From: Solwaraspora sp. WMMD406
Lineage (GTDB): Bacteria > Actinomycetota > Actinomycetes > Mycobacteriales > Micromonosporaceae
NCBI RefSeq assembly: GCF_029626025.1
Contig: NZ_JARUBF010000001.1
Location: 4,154,001 to 4,218,000, forward strand
DNA: 64,000 bases
Direction: 5' to 3'
A model generated the notes under the pieces. That model saw nothing but the letters and a program-made list of their open reading frames with translations. It was not told the DNA's origin and did no database searches. A program made the translations under genes and the position numbers. Below are positions 17,090-26,500 of the stretch, piece by piece; the stretch's first letter is position 1; each line of letters begins with the position of its first letter.

Positions 17090-17922
17090 CGGATCGCCTC
17101 CTCCCGCGCGGGGCGCAGCAGCGCCGGGTGCAGCAGTCGGGCGTCGCCGGCCCGGTAGATCCGGGCGCGCGGTCCGCCGCGCGGTCCGCCGCGTTCGGTG
17201 GTCGCGCCGACGCTGTCCAGAAAGCCCGGTACGGACAGCACCTTGCGGTGGAAGTTGCCGGCGTGCAGTTCGACGCCCCACACGGTCTCGTAGACGCCGC
17301 GCAGTTCGCTGATGGTGAACTCCTCGCCGACGAAGCGGGTGGCCAGCGGGGTGTATTCGAGCTTGGCGCGGGCCCGGTCGAGTCCGTCGGCGAGGATCGT
17401 GGCGTGGTCGAAGGCGAGTCGTCGGCTCGTGCCGGGACGTTGGCGTACCGGCCGGTCGGGTGTCACCGCCTCGGGAAGACCGAGGGCGGCGACCGGTACC
17501 CAGGCCGCTGCGGCGGCGTCGCTGCCGGCGGCCGGATCGGGCAGTTCGGGGGCGAACGCCAGGTAGGCCACGGAGACGACCCGCATCCGGGGGTCCCGGT
17601 CCGGGCCGCCGTAGCTGGCGAGCTGTTCCAGGTGGACGCGACGCAGCGCGCGTCCGGGGGTGTCCCGGGTGCCGGGTCCGGTCCGGGCGTCCAGGCCGGT
17701 CTCCTCGGCGAGTTCGCGGGCGGCGGCGGTGGGCAGGTCCTCGTCGGGCTGGACGAACCCGCCGGGTAGTGCCCAGGCGCCTTCGTACGGTGCCGCGCCT
17801 CGCCGGACGAGCAGCACGTGCAGTTGCGCGTCGCGGATGGTCAACGCGACCACGTCGACGGTCACCGCGACCGGCGGGTAGGCCTGTGGGTCGTAGCTGG
17901 CCAGGAACTCCGCCTCTGACAT
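17086..17922 (-). CDS. NUDIX hydrolase with C-terminal winged-helix (NrtR-like architecture)
   Basis: The start is ATG 17922. The 278-aa protein carries a complete NUDIX box at about residues 55–77 (GGFVQPDE, then RELAEETGL), so a hydrolase is predicted, probably for ADP-ribose or a related nucleoside diphosphate derivative. The C-terminal domain (EFTISELRGVYE … NFHRKV) matches the winged-helix tail of NrtR-type regulators. NrtR proteins sense ADP-ribose and repress NAD genes, often with degenerate boxes; here the box is intact. It is the first gene of the operon and lies downstream of three palindromes, so autoregulation is plausible. Confidence 0.85.
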   Translation of the reverse strand: MSEAEFLASYDPQAYPPVAVTVDVVALTIRDAQLHVLLVRRGAAPYEGAWALPGGFVQPDEDLPTAAARELAEETGLDARTGPGTRDTPGRALRRVHLEQLASYGGPDRDPRMRVVSVAYLAFAPELPDPAAGSDAAAAAWVPVAALGLPEAVTPDRPVRQRPGTSRRLAFDHATILADGLDRARAKLEYTPLATRFVGEEFTISELRGVYETVWGVELHAGNFHRKVLSVPGFLDSVGATTERGGPRGGPRARIYRAGDARLLHPALLRPAREEAIR

Positions 17923-17987
17923 GCCGATCCTCTCCGTCCGTCGCCCGGCTCGCGCCGGGATCGCCCCTCCTCGGGGATGTTGCCCCA

Positions 17988-18064
17988 CTAGAACTTCTCT
18001 AGCTGAGAAAGACTTTACCTGAGTCCATCTGTACTTGAGAAGTACTCGGTGCGAGAAATTCTCG
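17988..18064. promoter_or_regulatory. Three palindromes upstream of the NUDIX operon
   Basis: Three palindromes lie in an AT-rich island: CTAGAACTTCTCTAG (17988–18002, outer arms perfect), GTACTTGAGAAGTAC (18031–18045, perfect 6-bp arms) and CGAGAAATTCTCG (18052–18064, perfect). They share a GAGAA/TTCTC core. They sit between the leftward NUDIX operon and the rightward ABC transporter. The NrtR-like NUDIX protein is the obvious candidate binder, which is inference. Confidence 0.55.
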
Positions 18065-18114
18065 GCGGCGGGGTGTCCGGTGCCCCTGCGGCCGATGGAC
18101 CACCCTCGACGAAG

Positions 18115-18133
18115 TTAGGCTAGCCTCAGTTAA
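18115..18133 (+). promoter_or_regulatory. Iron box (IdeR/DmdR-type operator)
   Basis: TTAGGCTAGCCTCAGTTAA agrees at 14 of 19 positions with the actinobacterial iron-box consensus TTAGGTTAGGCTAACCTAA. It lies 71 bp before the first ABC gene start. DtxR/IdeR/DmdR1 repressors bind such sites with Fe2+, so the transporter is probably induced by iron limitation. Confidence 0.65.
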
Positions 18134-18203
18134 GGCCCGCCAGCGTTCCCGGTGTGGCACCGACGAATCCCGGTCGAGTGGTCGAGTGGTCGATGGAGAG
18201 CCC

Positions 18204-20015
18204 GTGCCCGCACCAGATCCACCCCGGCAGACCGCTGCCCGGTTGTTGCGGCGCGCGGTGTCGCGCCACCGGCGTCGCATCGCCGCCGGCCTGGCGTTGC
18301 TCAGCCTGCACCAGGTCGCCGAGGCGGCCGTACCGGTGGCCATCGGCCTCATCGTGGAACACGCCGTGGCGACCGGCGACTGGACCGCGCTGGTCGTCTC
18401 GGTCCTCGGGCTGGTCTTGCTCTTCACCGTCCTGACCCTGGCCTGGCGCTTCGGCGCCCGACACACCGAGTCGGCCATCGAACGGGAGGCGCACCTGCTG
18501 CGCGTGGAAGTCGCCGCCCGCGCACTCGACCCGCGCGGGCACCGTACCGGGCTACGTTCCGGCGAACTGCTCGCCATCGCGTCGGCCGACACCGAACGCG
18601 CCGCGCTGGCGATCCGCGCCGGATCGGTGGCCACCGCCGCGTTCGCCGCGCTCGCCGTCTCCGCGATCGTGCTGCTCGCCATCGACGTTCCGCTGGGGCT
18701 CGGGGTGCTGGTCGGCGTGCCGGTGGTGGTGCTCGCCCTGCAGGCGCTCGCGCCGATGGTCACCCGGCGGGTCGGCGCCCAGCAGGCCGCGGCGGCGGCC
18801 ACCACCGCACTGGCCACCGACCTGGTCGACGGACTCCGCGCCCTGCGTGGCATCGGCGCCCAGCACAACGCCGCCCTGCGCTACCGCGACTCCAGCCAGC
18901 GGACCCTCGCGGTGACCCTGCGGGCGACCACCCTCACAGGGGTCTACCAAGGCGTCACCGCCGGTGCCGGCGGGCTGTTCCTGGCGGCGGTCGCCGGGGT
19001 CGCCGGCGCGATGGCGGTCGACGGCCGGCTCGGCGTCGGGGAGTTCATCACAGTGGTCGGGCTGGCGCAGTTCCTCGCCGAGCCGGTACGCGCCCTCGGC
19101 TTCTGCGGCCAACTCGGGGCCAGCGCGTGGGCCTCCGCCGACCGGGTCGCCACGGTGCTCGCCGCGCCGCCGGTGGTGATCCCCGGACCACGCCGGGCAC
19201 CGTCGCCTGCCCCGGTCCGGCTCACCCTGGCCGGCGTCTCCTACCGCACCCTGCGCGACGTCGACCTGCGGCTGGCCGCCGGTGAACTACTCGGTGTGGT
19301 GGCGCACGATCCCCGGGACGCCGCCGCCCTGCTCGACCTGCTGCGCGGCGCCGTGCCGACCGACCAGTACGCCGGGACGCTGAGTCTCGACGGCGTACCG
19401 GCCCAGGAATTCACCCTCGACGCCCGCCGTGAACTGCTGCTGGTCGAGCAGCACGACGTCGACCTGTTCGAAGGGACCCTGCGCGGCAACCTGCTGATCC
19501 GCGCCGCAGGCAGGGGCGACGACGGCGCGGTCGCGCCGCTGGCCGAGGCGCTTGCCGCCGCCAGCGCCGACGACATCGTCGCCGGACACCCCGCCGGTCT
19601 CGATCATCAGGTCACCGATCGGGGGGCCAGCCTTTCCGGCGGCCAGCGGCAACGGCTCGGCCTCGCCCGGGCGTTGCTGGCGAACCCGCCGATCCTGGTG
19701 CTGCACGATCCGACCACCGCCGTCGACGCGGCGACCGAGCAGCGCCTCGCCGTGGGTCTCGCCGCGTCGCGCCGTGCGGCCGCCGCCGGTGCTTCGGCCG
19801 CTGACACGTCCGCCGGTGCTTCGGCCGCTGACACGTCCGCCGGTGCTTCGGCCGCCGCTGGCGCGCCGGCCACCCTGATCATCACCAGCAGTCCGGTCCT
19901 GCTCGCGCAGGCCGACCGGGTGCTGGTCCTCGACGGCGGCCGGATCGTCAACGAGGGACACCATCGGGACCTCGCCCGCACCGACGCGACCTACCAGGAG
20001 GTGGTGCTGCGGTGA
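18204..20015 (+). CDS. ABC exporter-type half transporter with degenerate ATP site (siderophore-related)
   Basis: GTG 18204 follows GGAGAG; an in-frame GTG at 18186 is less likely. The 603-aa protein has six transmembrane helices (about 15–310) and an ATPase domain (about 335–600). Walker A is lost (GVVAHDPRDAA from residue 364). The signature LSGGQ (from 477) is intact. Walker B reads LHDPTT instead of LDEPTS, and the switch His is Ser (about 562). It is thus the non-catalytic half of a heterodimer with the next gene, overlapping it by GTGA. The iron box suggests siderophore traffic, as in IrtAB/YbtPQ-like pairs; direction cannot be told. A repeat-built insertion precedes the H-loop. Confidence 0.85.
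   Translation: MPAPDPPRQTAARLLRRAVSRHRRRIAAGLALLSLHQVAEAAVPVAIGLIVEHAVATGDWTALVVSVLGLVLLFTVLTLAWRFGARHTESAIEREAHLLRVEVAARALDPRGHRTGLRSGELLAIASADTERAALAIRAGSVATAAFAALAVSAIVLLAIDVPLGLGVLVGVPVVVLALQALAPMVTRRVGAQQAAAAATTALATDLVDGLRALRGIGAQHNAALRYRDSSQRTLAVTLRATTLTGVYQGVTAGAGGLFLAAVAGVAGAMAVDGRLGVGEFITVVGLAQFLAEPVRALGFCGQLGASAWASADRVATVLAAPPVVIPGPRRAPSPAPVRLTLAGVSYRTLRDVDLRLAAGELLGVVAHDPRDAAALLDLLRGAVPTDQYAGTLSLDGVPAQEFTLDARRELLLVEQHDVDLFEGTLRGNLLIRAAGRGDDGAVAPLAEALAAASADDIVAGHPAGLDHQVTDRGASLSGGQRQRLGLARALLANPPILVLHDPTTAVDAATEQRLAVGLAASRRAAAAGASAADTSAGASAADTSAGASAAAGAPATLIITSSPVLLAQADRVLVLDGGRIVNEGHHRDLARTDATYQEVVLR
19785..19853 (+). repeat. 27-bp in-frame tandem repeat
   Basis: A 27-bp unit at 19785–19811 is repeated exactly at 19812–19838 and partly at 19839–19853. 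It encodes AGASAADTS copies inserted between the D-loop and H-loop of the ABC ATPase. Confidence 0.85.
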
Positions 20016-21808
20016 GTGGCACGGATCCGGGCCCGGTACGGCTGCCGATCGCCTCGGCGGGGCGTACCTGGGCGGTGCTGGGCACCGAGTTTCGCCGGCT
20101 GCCCGGCCTGAGCCTGTCCGCGCTGCTGGTCGTCCTCGCCGCCAGCGCCGCCGGGCTGGTGGCACCCTGGGTCCTCGGTGAACTGGTCGACGACATCCGG
20201 GCCGGTGCCGGAACCGATCGGGTGGTCCGCGCGGTGGTGCTGGTCACCGTCGCGGCCACGGTGGGGGCGGTGCTGACCGGGCTGGGCGCGGCGCTGGTCG
20301 CCCGCAGCGGCGAAACCGTACTCGCCCGCCTCCGGGAACGGGTGCTGGACCGCGCTCTGCACCTGCCGTCGGGAACGCTGGAGCGGATCGGCACCGGCGA
20401 CCTGCTCGCCCGGGTCGGCGACGACGTCTCGGTGGTCACCCGGGTCATCACCGAGACCGCCCCGGTGCTGGTGTCCGCGTTGCTGACCGTGGTGCTCACC
20501 GTCGGCGGGCTGTTCGCCCTCGACTGGCGGCTCGGGCTGGCCGGCCTGGTGGCGGTGCCGATGTACCTGCTCGCTCTGCGCTGGTACCTGCCCCGATCCG
20601 GGCCGTACTACGCCCGGCAACGCGCGGCCAACGGCGACCGCGCCCAAGCGGTGGTCGGGGCGCTGCGGGGAGCCGCCACGGTCCGGGCGTACCGGCTGGA
20701 GGACGTGCACACCGAGCTGATCGCGCGCCGGTCGGCGGTGGCCCGGGACCTGGCCATCACGGTGCTGTACCTGTTCACCCGGTTCGGGGCGCGGCTCAAC
20801 CGGGCCGAGTGTGTCGGCTTGAGCGCCGTACTGGTGGTGGGTTTCCTGCTGGTCCGTGCCGACGCGACCACCGTCGGCGCGACCACCGCCGCCGCGCTGT
20901 ACTTTCACCGGCTGTTCAACCCGCTGGGTGCCCTGGTCGCCGAGTTCGACCAGGTCCAGCAGGCGGGCGCGAGCCTGGCGCGGCTGGTCGGAGTGGCCGA
21001 TCTGCCACCGCCGCCGGTGACCGTACCGCCCGCTCCGGTCGACACCTCGATCGAACTCGACGGTGTCGGCCACCGCTACGACGGCGGCCCGGCGGTGCTG
21101 CGGGACATCACCCTGCGGATCGACCCGGGTGAGCGGGTGGCGGTCGTCGGCGCCAGCGGCGCGGGCAAGAGCACCCTAGCGGCGGTGGCCGCCGGCCTGA
21201 TCCGGCCGGTCGTCGGCACGGTCCGGCTCGGTACGGTCGACCTGGCCGCGCCGGCGGCGGCCGGACTGGTCGACCGGATCGCTCTGATCAGTCAGGACGT
21301 GCACGTGTTCGCCGGCCCGCTGACCGCCGACGTCCGACTGGCCCGGGCCGACGCCGGCACCGCCGAGATCGTCGACGCGTTGCGGACCGTCGGTGCGCTC
21401 GGCTGGGCGCGGGCCCTGCCGGACGGTCTGGACACCGTGGTGGGTGAGGGCGGGCATCCGTTGAGCCCGGCCCAGGCGCAGCAGCTGGCGCTGGCCCGGT
21501 TGGTGCTCGCCGATCCGGACGTGGCGATCCTCGACGAGGCCACCGCGGAAGCCGGCAGCGCCGGTGCGCGGGAGCTCGAACGGGCCGCGTTGGCCGCCAC
21601 CGCCCGGCGGACCACGCTGATCGTCGCGCACCGGCTGACCCAGGCCCGCGCGGCGGACCGGATCGTGGTGCTGGACGCCGGCCGGATCGTGCAGATCGGC
21701 ACCCACGACGAGCTGGTCGCCGCCGACGGCCCGTACCAACGGTTGTGGGACAGCTGGACCGGCGCGGAGACCGGGCCTCAGGTTGACCTCACTGGAAATC
21801 TTGTTTAA
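20012..21808 (+). CDS. ABC exporter-type half transporter, catalytic partner
   Basis: GTG 20012 overlaps the previous stop (GTGA). The 598-aa protein has six transmembrane helices and an ATPase with intact Walker A (GASGAGKST from residue 380), Walker B (ILDEAT, Asp508-Glu509) and H-loop (AHRLT, His540). The signature is LSPAQ (from 484) instead of LSGGQ. Combined with its partner this gives one consensus site (this Walker A/B with the partner's LSGGQ) and one degenerate site, the classic asymmetric heterodimer. Iron-regulated siderophore transport is inferred from the upstream iron box. Confidence 0.88.
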   Translation: MSGTDPGPVRLPIASAGRTWAVLGTEFRRLPGLSLSALLVVLAASAAGLVAPWVLGELVDDIRAGAGTDRVVRAVVLVTVAATVGAVLTGLGAALVARSGETVLARLRERVLDRALHLPSGTLERIGTGDLLARVGDDVSVVTRVITETAPVLVSALLTVVLTVGGLFALDWRLGLAGLVAVPMYLLALRWYLPRSGPYYARQRAANGDRAQAVVGALRGAATVRAYRLEDVHTELIARRSAVARDLAITVLYLFTRFGARLNRAECVGLSAVLVVGFLLVRADATTVGATTAAALYFHRLFNPLGALVAEFDQVQQAGASLARLVGVADLPPPPVTVPPAPVDTSIELDGVGHRYDGGPAVLRDITLRIDPGERVAVVGASGAGKSTLAAVAAGLIRPVVGTVRLGTVDLAAPAAAGLVDRIALISQDVHVFAGPLTADVRLARADAGTAEIVDALRTVGALGWARALPDGLDTVVGEGGHPLSPAQAQQLALARLVLADPDVAILDEATAEAGSAGARELERAALAATARRTTLIVAHRLTQARAADRIVVLDAGRIVQIGTHDELVAADGPYQRLWDSWTGAETGPQVDLTGNLV

Positions 21809-21853
21809 TGTCGCACGTCGATATGTTGGCCCGGATTCCCGAGGGAGATCGCC

Positions 21854-23287
21854 GTGCGCAGCTGGAGATTCGTCGTCGCGGGAGGCCTCGCGGCTGTCGT
21901 GGTCGGGGTGATGGCGCTCCTGGCTCCAACAGCCAATGCGGCGACCGCCGCATTTGTAAAAGTCAATGACTGGGGGAGCGGCTACGAAGGCCGCTTCACG
22001 GTCACCAACGACACCTCTGCCACAATCACCTCCTGGCGGGTCAGCTTCGACCTGCCGGCCGGCTCCCGGATCAGCTCGGCGTGGAACGCGCGGATGAGTG
22101 TCGCCGGCAACCGGCACACCTTCGACAACGCCGCCTGGAACGGCACGGTCGCCGCCGGCGCGAGCACGACGTTCGGCTTCATCGTCGCCGGCAGTGGCGT
22201 TCCGGGTACCTGCACCGTCAACGGCGTCGCCTGCGCCGGCGGCCCGGCTCCGACCACGCCGCCGGCTCCGACCACGCCGCCGACGACGCCACCGCCGAGC
22301 CCCAGTCCGTCGGCCAGTCCGTCGCCGTCGCCGACCGGCCCCCCGGGCACGACGCCGGTCGCCATCAACGGGCAGTTGCGGGTCTGCGGAGTCAACCTGT
22401 GCAACCAGTACGGACATCCGATCCAACTGCGCGGCATGAGCACCCACGGCCTGCAGTGGTACGCCCAGTGTGTCAACGACGCCTCGCTCGACGCCCTGGC
22501 CACCGACTGGCGGGCCGACGTGCTGCGGATCTCGATGTACGTCCAGGAGGACGGTTACGAGACCGACCCGCGTGGCTTCACCAACCGGGTCCACGACCTG
22601 ATCGAGAAGGCCACCGCCCGGGGCATGTACGCGATCGTGGACTGGCACATCCTCACCCCGGGCGATCCCCACTACAACCTGGACCGGGCACGGACCTTCT
22701 TCGACGAGATCGCCCGCCGGCACGCCGGCAAGCCGAACGTGCTCTACGAGATCGCCAACGAGCCCAACGGCGTCAGCTGGGCGAGTATCAAGAGCTACGC
22801 CGAGCAGGTCATTCCGGTGATCCGGGCGGCCGACCCGGACGGCATCGTGCTGGTCGGCACCCGGGCCTGGTCCTCGCTCGGGGTGTCGGAGGGCGGCAAC
22901 GAGGCTGAGGTGATCAACAACCCGATCGCCGCTGGTAACGTCATGTACGCCTTCCACTTCTACGCCGGCTCGCACCACGAGTCCTACCGCTCGGCGCTCA
23001 GCCGGGCCGCCGACCGGCTGCCGATGTTCGTCACCGAGTTCGGGACCCAGACCTACACCGGAGACGGCGCCAACGACTTCGTCAGTGGCCAGCAGTGGCT
23101 CGACCTGCTCGGCGCACGCAAGATCAGCTGGGTGAACTGGAACTATTCCGACGACTTCCGGTCCGGGGCGGTGTTCCGCACCGGTGTCTGCGGTGGTGGC
23201 TCGTACGCCGGAACGGCACCGTTGAAGGAGGCGGGGGTGTGGATCCGGGAGCGGATCCGTAGTGCGGACAACTTCCCGACGCACTGA
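21854..23287 (+). CDS. Secreted endoglucanase: CBM2 plus GH5 cellulase
   Basis: GTG 21854 follows GAGGGAG. The 477-aa product has a Sec signal peptide (cleavage near ANAA), a family 2 cellulose-binding module (about 32–128, with VNDWGSGYEGRFTVTN and W.VSFDL), a Pro/Thr/Ser linker (about 132–165) and a GH5 catalytic domain. The catalytic acid/base is Glu303 (YEIANEPNG) and the nucleophile is Glu395 (FVTEFGTQ). It hydrolyses internal β-1,4-glucan bonds outside the cell. It stands as a single transcription unit closed by a strong hairpin. Confidence 0.95.
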   Translation: MRSWRFVVAGGLAAVVVGVMALLAPTANAATAAFVKVNDWGSGYEGRFTVTNDTSATITSWRVSFDLPAGSRISSAWNARMSVAGNRHTFDNAAWNGTVAAGASTTFGFIVAGSGVPGTCTVNGVACAGGPAPTTPPAPTTPPTTPPPSPSPSASPSPSPTGPPGTTPVAINGQLRVCGVNLCNQYGHPIQLRGMSTHGLQWYAQCVNDASLDALATDWRADVLRISMYVQEDGYETDPRGFTNRVHDLIEKATARGMYAIVDWHILTPGDPHYNLDRARTFFDEIARRHAGKPNVLYEIANEPNGVSWASIKSYAEQVIPVIRAADPDGIVLVGTRAWSSLGVSEGGNEAEVINNPIAAGNVMYAFHFYAGSHHESYRSALSRAADRLPMFVTEFGTQTYTGDGANDFVSGQQWLDLLGARKISWVNWNYSDDFRSGAVFRTGVCGGGSYAGTAPLKEAGVWIRERIRSADNFPTH

Positions 23288-23302
23288 CGACACCCGACCG
23301 TG

Positions 23303-23343
23303 CGGGCACCGGAGTCACTGACCAGTCAGGACTCCGGTGCCCG
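23303..23343 (+). terminator. Strong intrinsic-type terminator after the cellulase gene
   Basis: CGGGCACCGGAGTC (23303–23316) pairs perfectly with GACTCCGGTGCCCG (23330–23343). The loop region adds a further CTGAC/GTCAG pairing. TATGTTTT follows. Confidence 0.85.
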
Positions 23344-23536
23344 TATGTTTTCCGTCTTATACTTTATAAGGCGATGAAAGAGGTTTTTTCGGTTGAGTGT
23401 CAAATGCCCGGAAATCTCGGTCACAGAAAGTTAGATATTTCCACTGATCAATTCTTGGCCTAACCTCTCTGGGTAGCGGCATGATCGCTTTCTGTTCTTA
23501 GTCGTGGTGGTCGAGATTGCCCTGGGGGACACGGCG
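23344..23536. promoter_or_regulatory. AT-rich promoter region of the biosynthetic cluster
   Basis: This stretch is much richer in A/T than its surroundings (TTATACTTTATAAGG near 23360, TTTTTTC near 23384, TTAGATATTT near 23431). It lies between the cellulase terminator and the NRPS start, and is the only plausible promoter for the rightward cluster 23537–31208. No operator is recognised with confidence. Confidence 0.5.
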
Positions 23537-26500
23537 ATGACATCGGAACTCGTCCGGCCCACCGACGGCCCAGCGTCGCCGCCGGCGGTGTCGACCTACC
23601 GCACCGGCCGACCCGCCACCCTGGCGACGCACGGGCCTCGGGCGGTCGTGCTCGCCGCACTCGCCGCCGCCGAGACCGTGACCCGGCTCGGCCGGACGAT
23701 CGCGATCCACAGTGCCGCCGGTGCGCTGGTGCTCGACCTACCCGAGGCAGCGCCGACCGAATTGCGTGACCTCGCCGGCCCCGCCGCCCGGACCTGGTTG
23801 CGCCGGCGAGTTCGACCCGCCGACGCGGTAGTCGAGGACATCGGCGACGCCCTGCGGGTGGTCGGCGCGCCGGGCGTACCGGCGAGGACCGTCACACCGG
23901 ACACCGTACGGATCGACTGGACCTGCGTCGGGGACCAGCTGATCGTCGTCGTCCGCTGCGTCAGCGACGACCCGTGGCGTCGCTGTTCGACCGCCGTGGC
24001 CGAACTCTTTGCCGAGGTGCTGCGGGAACTCGCCGCCGATCCGGCGCAGGCGGCCGGGCGTACCGCCGGACTCGGCACCGCGTCGCGGCGGCTGCTGCTA
24101 ACCCACCACGCCGGCCGATCCGTCGACGACGGACCGTTCCGCGCGATTCCCCACCTGGTCGAAGACACGGCGGACCGCTGGCCGAACCGCGTCGCAGTCA
24201 GCGGGCCCGGCCGGTCGCTGACCTACCGGCAACTCGACGAGGCCGCCAACGGGCTCGCCACGGTGCTGGCCACGGCCAAGGTTCGCCGCGGCGACCTGGT
24301 GCCGGTGCTACTCGCCGACGGACTCGAACTGCCGGTTGCCTACCTGGCCGTACTCAAACTCGGCGCGGCCTTCGTGCCGATCGATCCACGCTGGCCCGCC
24401 GAGCGGCTGCGGGCGGTGTGCGACCTGGTGACCGACACACCCCTGCTGAGCGCCGACCCGGGACCGATCCCCGCACCCCACACCGCCCGGGCACTGGTCG
24501 TGGATTACGACAGCCTCACGCCGACGACCCGTCGCCCCGACGTCGTCATCGGAGCGGACGACCCGATCTACGGCATCTTCACCTCCGGTACGACCGGCGT
24601 GCCCCGATGCGCCGTCAACCGCCACGGCGGCCTGACCAACCGCTTCCGGTTCATGACCCGTTTCTTCCAGGCCACCGGTGACGAGGTGGTGCTGCAGAAC
24701 AGCCGGCACACCTTCGACTCGGCGGTCTGGCAACTGTTCTGGCCGCTGACCACCGGCGCACGGGTGGTGCTGCCGGCGGCCGGGGAGTTCCTCGACCTGT
24801 CCGCCACCGCCGCCACCATCGCCGCCGAGCGGGTGACGATGACCGACTTCGTGCCGAGCGTCCTCAACGCCCTGGTACCGATGGCCGAACGGGACCCCGC
24901 GTTCGCCGACCAGCTGCGCTCCCTGCGCCACCTGATCGTCGGCGGTGAGGAGATCAACCCGGCCGTCATCGGCCGGCTGCGCCACCAGTTGCCCGCGCTG
25001 GAGGTGACCAACGGGTACGGGCCGACGGAAACGTCGATCGGGATGGTCTTCCACCGGGTCACCGACGCCGACGCCGACGCCATCCCGCTGGGACGCCCGA
25101 TCGACAACTGCTACGCCGTGGTCGTCGACGACCGGCTGCGGCCACTGCCGCCGGGCGCCACCGGCGAGATCCTCATCGGTGGCAGCTGCGTCGGTGCCGG
25201 CTACCACCGCGCGCCGACCCGGACGGCCGAGGTCTTCGTCGCCAACCCGCTGCCCGGGATTCCCGGCGACCGGCTGTATCGCAGCGGGGACCTCGGCTGG
25301 TTCGACGAGCAGGGCCGGTTGCGGTTCGCCGGCCGGCGAGACTTCCAGGTCAAGGTCAACGGGGTACGGGTCGAACTCGGCGAGGTGGAACAGGCCGCGC
25401 AGCGGATGCCGGGCGTGCACCACGCCCTGGCCCTGGTCACCGACGAGCCGACCGCGGCGCTCGCCTTGTTCGTCGCCGCCGACTCCACGGTCACCCAGGC
25501 CGCGCTGCGCGACCATCTCCGTCGGCAGTTGCCCCGGACCAGCGTGCCGCGACATCTCATGGTGTTACCGAGCCTGCCCGTCACCGCCCACGGCAAGGTC
25601 GACCGGCGCCGACTCGCCGGGCTGCTGCACCAGCGGCTCGCTCGGGTCACCCCCGGCGAGTCCCCGACCGGACCCGCACCGACCGGGCAGGCGGGCACCC
25701 CGACGCCGCGCTCCGATTCGCCGTCGCCGTCGCCGTCTCGGCCGACGGTGACCCCGCCGGCCGCCGGCACCACCGCCGACCTCGCCAGCCAGACCCTGAC
25801 CGTGTTCCGGTCGGTGCTCGGCCAGCCCGACCTGCCGCACGAGGCGGACTTCTTCACCGCCGGCGGTGACTCGCTGCAGGCACTCACCGTGGTCACACAG
25901 CTGACCGAGCTGACCGGGCGACCGGTGGACGTCGCCCGGCTGTTCGGCCACCCGAGCGCCGGCGCGCTCGCCGCCGACCTGTCCGCAGCGGACCACCCAC
26001 GCGACGAGCCGGAGCTCGAGCTGATCCGACGGGACCTGCGGCCAGCCACACCGAGCGATGTCGGACCGGCCGATCCGGGCCGGCGACCCCGGATCGTCCT
26101 GCTGACCGGGGCCACCGGATTCGTCGGCAGCCGGCTCGCGTACGAGCTGCTGATCCGGACCGACCTGCAGGTCTGGTGCGCGGTGCGCGCCGCGTCCGAC
26201 ACCGCCGCGACCGCCCGGGTCCGGCAGGCGCTGCGCCAGCGAGGGCTGTGGCAGCCGGCGTTCGCCCAGCGGTGCCGGGGGTACGCCATGGACCTGGCAC
26301 GGCCCAGACTGGGCCTGTCCGCCGGAACGTGGGCGCGGCTGGCCGCCGACGTGGACCTGATCGTGCACAACGGGGCGCTGGTCAACTTCGTGTTCGACTA
26401 CCGGGCGCACCGACCCGCCAACGTCGCCGGCACGGCGGCGTTGCTCGAGCTCGCCATGGCGAATCGGCCGAAGCCACTGCACTACATCTCGACGTTGGGG

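Noticed and set aside
23440-23470. Possible iron-box half site (GGCCTAACC) before the NRPS
   Set aside because: Only about half of the 19 positions match when aligned, well below the site at 18115; not called as an operator.
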